From Cyrtodaria siliqua (lineage: Eukaryota > Mollusca > Bivalvia > Adapedonta > Hiatellidae): a stretch of DNA of 64,000 bases. The position numbers and the translations under genes are program-made. The notes beneath the pieces were generated by a model that saw only the letters and a list, made by a program, of their open reading frames with translations, was not told where the DNA came from and did no database searches. Of this stretch, positions 56,553 through 64,000 are shown piece after piece; the first letter of the stretch is position 1; every line of letters begins with the position of its first letter. The stretch is taken from contig JAWPHD010010960.1 in the NCBI GenBank assembly GCA_037043455.1, positions 24,154-88,153 of the forward strand, written 5' to 3'.

Positions 56553-57178
56553 TACCCCACCAAATATTGGTGAGGGCTATACTGTTTTGACTTTGTTTGC
56601 CCGTTTATATTCCCAGAACGCTTTCACAAATTACTTTCATATTTTATTTGTCAATTACTAAGGTCGTACAAAAACATTACATCATATTTCTGTTCACGTG
56701 CAACTGCAAGGTCAAGGTCACACACTTGGAAGTTTTGTGTTTAGGTCTACTTTCAGTAAAATGTTGAAAGTTATTTATTTTTCCTTATTTGTAAACTTTT
56801 CAGGAGACACAAAAAAAATGATTGTTTTCCTTAAAAGTATGATTTCAAAAATAAAATTCACATGTTTGATGTAAATCATCACTGAATTTGGTCAGTTATG
56901 TTATTTTTTGATTACTTTTTTTGTAATTATGTGTTTAGAAAGTTACTTATTTTGCACTGAGTTTTTTAATGCAAAACAAGTCCATCTCAAGTTGGACCTA
57001 TTTTGCACCAATAGGTTCAGGGCTAAAAAGGTCCAACTTGAGATGGACTGGTTTTGCAATGAAAGTACAAAGCAACTCAAGTCTAACTGCTGTTGTTGGA
57101 CTAAAGTATTTGGGGAAACCGGTCCAAGTGTTGAAAATATGGTATAAACATATACCATATTTTTACTGGGTGGAATAA
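56553..57178 (+). repeat. Repeat with TATACCCC head and a long hairpin
   Basis: The head TATACCCCACCAAATATTGG is followed by text shared with 59868-60042 (AAGGTCGTACAAAAACATT, CAAGGTCAAGGTCACACACT, CTTTCAGTAAAATGTT). At 56971-57004 and 57024-57056 two arms of about 34 bp (AAGTCCATCTCAAGTTGGAC and its complement) form a nearly perfect hairpin. Confidence 0.8.
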
Positions 57179-57351
57179 AATTTCACTATATGAACAATAA
57201 TCCATAGAGCTCCATGATTACAGCTTAAACATCCCTGCCAAATGGTGCAGAAATCTTCTGTATGGCTGCAACAAATAAGTTCTCAACATGAAGCAGAGTG
57301 TAAGACAAAACTTTGTGACACAAAAGTCTTTAGTGAAATTGTCATATACAG

Positions 57352-57423
57352 ACCCGGTTAGCTCAGTGGTTAACATGTCTAATTATTATTCCGGAAGTTC
57401 TGAGTTCGATCCCCAGTTTAGTA
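57352..57423 (+). repeat. tRNA-like sequence (SINE head or tRNA pseudogene)
   Basis: An A box GTTAGCTCAGTGGTTAACA and a B box GAGTTCGATCC have tRNA spacing. The acceptor ends do not pair and the anticodon arm is not convincing, so this is not a functional tRNA. The following 100 bp may be a SINE body but I recognise no family. Confidence 0.6.
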
Positions 57424-57581
57424 ACATAATAATTCTTTGTGATGATTTTACCCAAATCATTGTGTCCAAAGGCATTTTATTCATTTGGGAAAGTTGTCAG
57501 TTACTTACGAATAAGTATAAAAATGTCCTGGCATGTATATTTTTAAGTTGGTCCTGCAGGTGTAATTTACAATTATTATTA

Positions 57582-57807
57582 CCGTATTCGCTCCTTTAAG
57601 CGCCCCTGCTCCTATAAACGCCTCTACATGATTTTCTGTCTAAAATTCATTAACCGCCCTATTTCAAGCATAATTCTTTTATACCCTTAAGCTGAATGAA
57701 TTAACCCATTGTCTTCTACAGAATATTACATCAATGTATGTCCTAACAAGCGCAGCCTTTTTTCTGAATTTTCTATGTACCCGGGGCGCTTAAAGGGGCG
57801 AATACGG
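57582..57807. mobile_element. 226-bp TA-flanked MITE
   Basis: The left end CCGTATTCGCTCCTTTAAGC and the complement of the right end CCGTATTCGCCCCTTTAAGC are inverted repeats, each continuing with GCCCC. TA flanks both sides (57580-57581 and 57808-57809). No ORF. The CCGT start and TA duplication resemble the larger element at 45371-46586. The MITE lies between inverted copies of CCTGCAGGTGTA, so it may have inserted into an older palindrome. Confidence 0.88.
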
Positions 57808-57829
57808 TATGTGCCAGTATTAAAATACA

Positions 57830-58570
57830 CCTGCAGGAATAAATTATTCTTGTACGCTTAAAATGTAGCTGCAAATTTACATGCATGCAGTTTAAAAATA
57901 AAGTTGTTAGTTACTTAATATGAAGAATATAATTTTTTATGTGTCAGTACTGGTTCTGCCTAGGAAAGCATGATTTAAGTTAATATAACTCAAAATTGTT
58001 GGTAAATGATGTTAAATCCAACTCATGAACTCGATATAGTTCAAAATTGTACCTGCAGGTACTTTGTTATGCCTGCAAGTACAACTTAAAAAATTACTTG
58101 AAGGTACATTTTTATAACTACAGGTAGCAGGTATACTACAGGTAGCAGGTATATTTGATTTAACTTTTGACCCAAATTGTAGTCCATAGAAAAAACATTG
58201 TTAGGTTAAATGAATGCCATATATAATCGAAATACTGTTGATAAACAGTGATAAATCCAACATTCACTTAAACCATCACACAAGACAGTTGGGGAATCCA
58301 GTCTTAAACTTGGCCTCAGTTTTGTTTCTATAAAATTTATCAGATCACTACTGTTATATTAATTTGGAATATAATAATTATAATTTTTATAAGAACAACA
58401 AGCGTATGTTCAAGATTTAAGTAATGAATATATGGAGCCTTAACCTCTGAACCCTGGATTTATTATCTGAAAGGAAAGTATAAGGAAACAAACTGCTTTG
58501 AAAACTAACTATACAATTTATTAGATAAAACTATAACCTCTGATCATTTAACAAAACATGCATTATAGCC
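57830..58570. other. Non-coding stretch with CCTGCAGG-type motifs
   Basis: Around 58050-58160 short repeats GTACCTGCAGGTAC and ACTACAGGTAGCAGGTATA occur. No gene recognised. Confidence 0.4.
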
Positions 58571-59320
58571 TTAATAGTGATGCCAACTTATCGTCACAGT
58601 GTGATATATGGAATGAAACTGCAGTGTCTCATCAATTTCATGCCTAATAATATTTTCTGGACTCTTGATGCTTTTGTCAGGTGTGTAGTCTACTCTTGAT
58701 TCATCATCAGAGTTATCATGTCTCAGTGAATAATAAAAATCATGATGTATTCTTGGTATGATGTTTCTACATAGCTGAATTAAAGCTTTATACTTAGTAG
58801 ATGACAGTTTGGGAGTGTCATTATTACAAAACAATGCCACATGCATGGAGTCATTTTCATTTTGTGTGTGACCGCGTTCAAGGAATTTGTGCTGTATTTT
58901 CTTAAAATGGAATTTTGATTTGGCATAACTAAGTATGGCAACACATTTTTTGTTTCTATTTTTCCCCACACAATTATCTGAATATAAAAACACTTCGCTT
59001 TTTCCCATGATGACTTCTTGTTAAAGAAATGTATATATGCATGAAGCAATTTCGCATGACCCTCGGCCAGCTGTAGTTTCATTCCATATATATGCAAACC
59101 CATCTTTGGTACCCAGGTCATAGACTGTAAGATTGAATGTACATAATTTTCGAGTATAATACATAACAGATTCATTACTATGAGATGTTGCAAGAACTTG
59201 CTGCAAATCAAAGCAAGCAACCAGAAGTTTATCGTCAGCTTTAGCCTTTGCTTTATCAGAAGCTTTCATTTCACAGACCCAGTCTTTACATCTAATATGA
59301 TTTTCATAATCTGAAGGCAT
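58571..59320 (-). pseudogene. Fragment of a multicopy gene (DUF7869-like)
   Basis: On the minus strand one frame runs from MPSDYENHIRCKDW at 59320 to a stop at 58571, interrupted by an in-frame TAA at 59021-59023. Motifs: ACFDLQQVLATSH, YYTRKLCTFNLTVYDL, WNETTAGRGSCEIASC, FLYSDNCVGKNRNKKC and FLERGHTQNENDSMHVAL. The Asp-Asn-Cys and Gly-His-Thr-Gln-Asn-Glu signatures mark a family found in many copies in arthropods and molluscs, recalled as DUF7869. Its function is unestablished; an integrase-like fold and mobile origin are possible. The N-terminal half of the family is missing, so this is a truncated copy with a stop. Confidence 0.8.
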
Positions 59321-59589
59321 TGCTATATTTTGCTATATTTTGAACAATAATCACACATCTTTCATGGGCTTGTGGAAACCAATATTGATGTTAGTGTCAA
59401 AACTGTACAGTATCTATAAGAATAAATAGAAACAGGTGTAAAACCTTGTTTGGTACACTAAGTCCAGGTTCAAGGTAAGTCTTGCTAGTGTCCTTTCGAC
59501 AATAGTGAGATTTTCGGGAAGGATTCTATATGTTCTTTGACTTGGAAAAGTTGATTGACTGGAATTTTATTTAACCTGTTAGTATGATT
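59321..59589. other. Flank of the DUF7869-like fragment
   Basis: No gene or element end recognised. Confidence 0.4.
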
Positions 59590-60060
59590 TCCTCTTTTGT
59601 CTGGGGAACCAAATCCAGATACAATGTTTTCTTTAAATGCAAGTTGGACCTGTATTTGTACAATAATTTCAGTGCAAAACAAGTCCAACTCAAGTTGGAC
59701 CTCTTTTGCGTCTATGCAGATTGTTATTTTGAGATGAACCTGTTTGTTACTTAGCAACAGTTTCATTAATTATGAAAAAGTAATGTTTTATTTTTGCATA
59801 ATATGTGTATCTGATTAAATGTAAACATTTTATTTTCTGATTTTTTTTTACTTGGACCAGTTTTTTGCCAAGCCCTCGTTATATTCTGAAAATGCTTTCA
59901 TGAATTGCTTTCATATTTTATTTTTTGATTGCTAAGGTCGTACAAAAACATTCTGTCATATTACTGATCACTTGCGACCACAAGGTCAAGGTCACACACT
60001 TGGAAGTTTAGGTCTGCTTTCAGTAAAATGTTAAAGTTATATTTTGAGTGCTGTTCAGCG
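59590..60060 (+). repeat. Second copy of the 56.6-57.1 kb repeat
   Basis: It shares AAGGTCGTACAAAAACATT, CAAGGTCAAGGTCACACACT and CTTTCAGTAAAATGTTA with 56660-56770. At 59676-59710 it shares AAGTCCAACTCAAGTTGGAC with the hairpin arm. The order of the two parts differs from the first copy. Confidence 0.75.
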
Positions 60061-60797
60061 GGGGCATTAGTCGGATAGCCCGACATTTCCAGTTTGTATT
60101 GTCTCGCCTTTTCGAAGAAAAAAAGAGCCAGTGTTGCTTTTCCGGCGGCGGCGCCGTCAACATCCAAATTTTGCGTTTAGGTCATTTTCTCACAAACTGT
60201 ATACACTAGACCTTTCAAAGTTTACTTATAGTTGTATCTTGGATGATACATTGCAATGTGACAAAGCAAATGTGGAAGTGACCTTGACCCTCGAAGCAAA
60301 GGACAGATAACTTAATAATTTTTAGGTTCAACTTTTGCGTTTAGGTCACTTTTTCTCAAACTGTATGCACTAGACCTTTAAAACTTTGCTTATAATTGTA
60401 TCTATGGTGGTACATCGCAACGTGACAAAGCATATGTGGATGTGACCTTGACTCTCCAAGCAAAGGGCAGATAACCTTATAATTTTTACCTTCAACTTTG
60501 GCGTTGACCTTTCAAACTTTGCTTATAGTTGTATCTTGAGTGGTACATTGCAACGTGATAAAGCAAATGTGTATGTGACCACCATCCAAGCAAAGGGCAG
60601 ATAACTTTAATTGTTACATTTACATCACTTTCTCATGAACTATAATTATGCACTAGATGTTTTAAACCTAATTTATAGCTTAATCTTTGAAAGAGAAAAA
60701 TATTCTATTTTGACATAGTTGTGTCTTGGGTAGTGCATATTTTTGGACTCGTGAATTTCATCTATGACCTTGACCTACTTTTTGGAGCTGATGGGTT
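60061..60797 (+). repeat. Family I array with TCGCC head
   Basis: A head TGTCTCGCCTTTTCGAAG and a GGCGGCGGCGCCGTCAACAT segment precede three family I units of about 165 bp. The last part matches 2330-2520 closely (TAATCTTTGAAAGAG, GACATAGTTGTGTCTTGGG), so 2.0-3.1 kb and 60.2-61.0 kb are paralogous blocks. Confidence 0.88.
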
Positions 60798-61032
60798 TTT
60801 TTAGCTACTGGCCAAGGGCCTTCATTTTTCATCCGATCTTTACCAAACTTTAACAGATTGTTAATATCAATGACAGCTCGGACAAGTTCGAAAACCAGCC
60901 AGATCGGACCAGTAACAGGGGAGTTATGGCCCTTGATTTAAAAAATGCTATATTTTGCCTCGTTAATAAGATAGGGCTTTCATTTTTCATCTGATCTTTA
61001 CCAAACTTTACCAGATGTTTTGCCTTTTTGGC
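60798..61032 (+). repeat. Family E fragment, uninterrupted paralogue of 2521-3300
   Basis: It runs from TTTTTTAGCTACTGGCC through GGGAGTTATGGCCCTTGATT, TTTCATTTTTCATCTG and CCAGATGTTTTGCC with no SINE or MITE. It gives the empty target sites for both insertions at 2.7-3.3 kb. Confidence 0.88.
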
Positions 61033-61239
61033 GTGGGGGGGGGGGGGGGGGGGGGGGGGCGGGGCGGGTAGGGGCTGGGAGGTGGCAACATATATGTATA
61101 AGAATTGACAAAAGCAACACAGAAATATGTAAAAAAAAAAAAAGTTTCAAGTAGGGGTGGGATGGTGGGGAGAGGGGATGAGAGGCGGGAGGGGTTTGGG
61201 GTGGGATGGGGGTGGGGGAGGGGGCAACATATATGTATA
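61033..61239. repeat. Poly-G run and G-rich low complexity
   Basis: A nearly pure G run of about 28 bases (61034-61061) is followed by G-rich sequence. A second G-rich block lies at 61150-61222. AACATATATGTATAAGAATT closes both blocks, so the pair is a direct duplication. Strong G-quadruplex potential; the exact length is liable to sequencing error. Confidence 0.85.
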
Positions 61240-61876
61240 AGAATTGACTAAAATTTGGGTTCCATGGGAGCCCAGAATTTGCAGAAGACAAAATTACTTA
61301 TCCAACCCTTTACAACATATTATAAGGAAACCAGTTCCAAAATTTAGTTCAGCTAGGACAAGAAATGTAAGAGATATAGACCTGTGTTTACACGCTTACA
61401 CAGCTTACACGCAAAATTTGATGTGAAACAGACATACTTTAAGTGCTATCAGAATTTGGGTTTCATGGGAGCCCAGGGGTTACAGGAACCAAAATTACTT
61501 ATGCAACCCTTACGATAATGCTATAAGGAAGCTAATGGCCAAATTTGGTTGTGCTAGGGTATGAATTGTAAGAGATATAGACTTGTAAACACAGTTTACA
61601 CGCAAAATTTGATGTGAAATGGGACACTATTATCATAATTTGGGTTCCATGGGAGCCCATGGGTTACAGGAACCAAAATTGCTTATGCAGCCCTTAAGAT
61701 AATGCTCTAAGAAAGCCCATGAACAAATTTGGTTGTGCTAGGATAAGAAATGTAAGAGATATAGACTTGTAAACACAGCTTACACGCAAATCTTGATATG
61801 GGACGCTGATGCCGACACCAATGCCGACGCCGGGGTGATTACATAAGCTCTCTTATTCTTCGAATAGTTGAGCTAA
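61240..61876 (-). repeat. Inverted family D repeats
   Basis: Three units with TTGGGTTCCATGGGAGCCCA and AGAGATATAGACTTGTAAAC run as the reverse complement of 47901-48600. They end in the complement of the head (AAGCTCTCTTATTCTTCGAA, TAGTTGAGCTAAAAA). Confidence 0.88.
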
Positions 61877-61885
61877 AAATGTAAT

Positions 61886-63268
61886 AAAACAAGAGGTCAA
61901 TGACCGTGAAGCTCTACCGATAGATTTTGATAGCTAGGTCAGCATTCCTGTGAAGTTTCATAAAACTGTCAAGTAGTTTCAAAGAAGTAGTCGCTACAAG
62001 TTGAATTTTTTACTATATAACTCTAGGTAAACAAAGATGGCCACTGGCAGCCATGTTTCATGTTGAATCAAAATAATTTTCAACAAGGATCAACATCTTG
62101 TCATGCTGATCATTTCGGAAAAAGTCCCATATCAATATCACTTACAATTTTCAAGAAGTAGTCGCTACAAACTTGTTTTTAAAAATCTATGTTTAGCCGT
62201 GGTGGCCATCTTGAATTGCCGGCCGACCTGAAATTGTGCTAGGATCAACTAGATATCAAGAGCAACATTCCTGTGAAGTTTCATGAAAATCCGTCTAGTA
62301 GTTTCAGAGGATTAGTCACTACAAATTTTTACTATACAAACGCTATGTAAACAAAGATGGCCACTGGTGCCCAAGTTTAATTTTGATTCAAAATAATTGT
62401 TGACAAGGATCAACATCATGTCATGCTGAGGCCACCATTAAAAAATTGTTTGTTTGCAGTTTCCGACCCATGGCTTTTAGGGGTGGGTCGGTAGGTAGGG
62501 ATATATATATTTTTTAAAACATTTTTATTATTAACGCATGCCCATCGACGGCATGCAAATATCGTGTGCTTCACTAGTATTATCCATAGATTTTTTTTTT
62601 TAAAAAGGGTTTAGTTAAATATTAACAGAACATGCAAGAAAAAAGAAACAAAAAAACTTGTTTGGGTCGGCGGATTTGCCGTGGGTCGGTCGCAAACTGC
62701 AAACAAACAATATTTTAATTTAGGCCTGATCATTTTAGAAAATGTCCCAAATCAATATCACTTACAGTTTTCAAGAAGTGGTCACTACAAATTTATTTAT
62801 TTTAAATCTATTTTTAGTCGTGGTGGCCATTTTGAATTTCCGGCCAGCCTGAAATTTTTCTAGGATCAACTAGACATCAAGAGCAACATTCCTGTGAAGT
62901 TTCATGAACATCCGTCAAGTATTTCAGAGGAGTAGTCGCTACAAGTTTTTACAATATAACTCTTATGTAAACAAAGATGGCCACTGGCAGCCATGTTTAA
63001 CGTCGAATCAAAATAACGTTCGACTCAGATCAACATCATGTAATGCTGATCATTTTAGAAAAAGTCCCATATCAATATCACTTATAGATTTCAAGAAGTA
63101 GTCGCTACAAACTTATTTTTAAAAAATCTATTTTTAGCTTTGGTGGCCATTTTGAATTTCTGGCCGATCTGAAATTTTGCTAGGATCAATTACACATCAA
63201 GAGCAACATTCCTGTAAAGTTTCATGAAAATCCTCCCAGTATTTTCAGAGGAGTAGTCGCTACAAGTT
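61886..63268 (-). mobile_element. Inverted family A copy, split by a MITE
   Basis: The reverse complement of the tail (AACAAGAGGTCAATGACC, one end base of the palindrome changed) starts near 61886. About four diverged units follow and no head is present at the 63268 end. The MITE at 62430-62726 interrupts a unit at CATGCTGA/TCATTTT. Confidence 0.85.
62430..62726. mobile_element. 297-bp MITE, PIF/Harbinger-like (TGA duplication)
   Basis: The left end GGCCACCATTAAAAAATTG and the complement of the right end GGCCTAAATTAAAATATTG are followed on both sides by TTTGTTTGCAGTTT and CGACC. TGA flanks the element (62427-62429 and 62727-62729). Removing it restores the unit text CATGCTGATCATTTTAGAAA, seen in every other family A unit. 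No transposase. The 3-bp TNA duplication and GGCC ends fit PIF/Harbinger. Confidence 0.9.
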
Positions 63269-64000
63269 TTTGTCTGGCTTTTCCGGCGGCGGCGGTGGCG
63301 GCGTCAACATTCAAGTTTTGCGTTTAGGTCATTTTCTCATTAACTGTATGCACTAGACCTTTCAAACTTTGCTTATAGTTGTATCATGCGTGGTACATCG
63401 CAACGTGACAAAGCAAATGTGGAAGTGACCTTGACCCTCCAAGCAAAGGGCAGATAACTTGTTAATTTTTATGTTCAAGTTTTGCGTTTAGGTCACTTTT
63501 TCACAAACTGTATGCACTAGACCTTTGATAGTTTGCTTATAGTTGTATCCCTGGTGGTACATGGCAACGTGACAAAGCAAATGTGGAAGTGACCTTGACC
63601 GTCGAAGCAAAGGGCAGATAACTTAACAATTTTTAGGTTAAACTTTTGCGTTTAGGTTACTTTTTCATAAACTGTATGCACTAGACCTTTAAAACTTTGC
63701 TTATAGTTGTATCTTGAGTGGTACATCGCAATGTGACAAAGCAAATGTGGAAGTGACCTTGACCCTCCAAGCAAAGGGCAGATAACTTATTAATTTTTAG
63801 GTTCAAGTTTTGCGTTTAGGTCACTTTTTCACAAACTGTATGCACTAGACCTTTGAAACTTCGCATATAGATGTATCTCCGGTGGTACATGGCAATGTGA
63901 CAAAGCAAATGTGGAAGTGACCTTGACCCTCGAAGCAAAGGACAGATAACTTAATAATTTTAAGGTTCAACTTTTGCGTTTAGGTTACTTTTTCACAAAC
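63269..64000 (+). repeat. Family I array, ~165-bp unit, running off the window
   Basis: A GGCGGCGGCGGTGGCGGCGT segment precedes four or more units with TTTTGCGTTTAGGTCAC, GTATGCACTAGACCTTT, TTATAGTTGTATC and CAAGCAAAGGGCAGATAAC, at a spacing of about 163 bp. It continues past the end. Confidence 0.92.

Noticed and set aside
57352..57423. Functional tRNA gene
   Set aside because: A and B boxes are present but the acceptor stem does not pair, so it is a tRNA-derived repeat or pseudogene.
55662..64000. Further MICAL exons
   Set aside because: I looked for the next conserved segment after KKQSLLDKG and saw no matching open stretch with splice sites; the next intron probably continues past the window.

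Overview
The window looks like the repeat-rich genome of a bivalve mollusc. It contains intron-split coding exons, L1/Tx1-type LINEs, tRNA-derived SINEs and many non-autonomous DNA elements. There are also long arrays of the 'AGCTC-hairpin plus CCGTCTGTCCGT' repeats that I associate with bivalve genomes. The species is not decidable from sequence alone; a heterodont clam or mussel is my guess. No prokaryotic genes, CRISPR array or rRNA are visible.

The one clear host gene is a MICAL-family flavoprotein monooxygenase on the + strand. Five coding exons (29425-29685, 30535-30742, 42776-42880, 51582-51683, 55405-55661) join in phase into the N-terminal FAD domain. The gene runs off the right side: no later exon was recognised by 64000. 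Its introns are packed with mobile DNA. Intron 1 holds a SINE. Intron 2 (12 kb) holds a 32-bp minisatellite and two nested LINEs: a 5'-truncated, frameshifted LINE (parts at 31586-34212 and 41188-42362) split by an about 7-kb LINE that still has ORF1 and a twice-frameshifted ORF2 (34213-41187). Intron 3 holds DNA transposons and several tandem arrays. Intron 4 holds another repeat block.

Two broken protein genes of multicopy families lie on the minus strand. At 18843-14505 is a roughly 1270-codon intronless ORF of a widespread metazoan family (ALTGCDTT motif, PIN-like GEDTDLLVLLC motif, Cys-rich C-terminus). It carries several frameshifts and stops and is split by a TTAA-flanked MITE. At 59320-58571 is a fragment of a family I know as DUF7869-like (SDNC...KNRN and GHTQNENDSMH motifs).

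Repeat layout, with letters used as family names below. G (about 175-bp unit) 0.7-1.96 kb. I (about 165 bp) 2.0-2.5, 60.1-60.8 and 63.3-64 kb. E (about 160 bp) 2.5-3.3, 48.6-50.4 and 60.8-61.0 kb. A (about 320-bp unit with a hairpin head and a palindromic tail) 3.3-10.8, 20.0-23.2, 52.5-55.0 and, inverted, 61.9-63.3 kb. F (about 140 bp) 25.6-28.3 kb. B 43.4-46.7 kb. K (about 133 bp) 46.9-47.5 kb. D (about 180 bp) 47.9-48.6 and, inverted, 61.2-61.9 kb. J (about 145 bp) 50.8-51.4 kb. Several MITEs are dated by insertion into these repeats, because an uninterrupted paralogue elsewhere in the window gives the empty site.

The most unusual signal is the A-type repeat system. Every complete copy has a 5' hairpin head, a subterminal inverted repeat, a variable number of 320-bp units and an identical 3' palindrome (AGGTCATTGACCT). 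Extra heads are spliced in at one recurrent internal position. This resembles non-autonomous Helentron (rolling-circle) architecture, but that is inference. Homology searches and boundary alignments, which I could not run, would be decisive.
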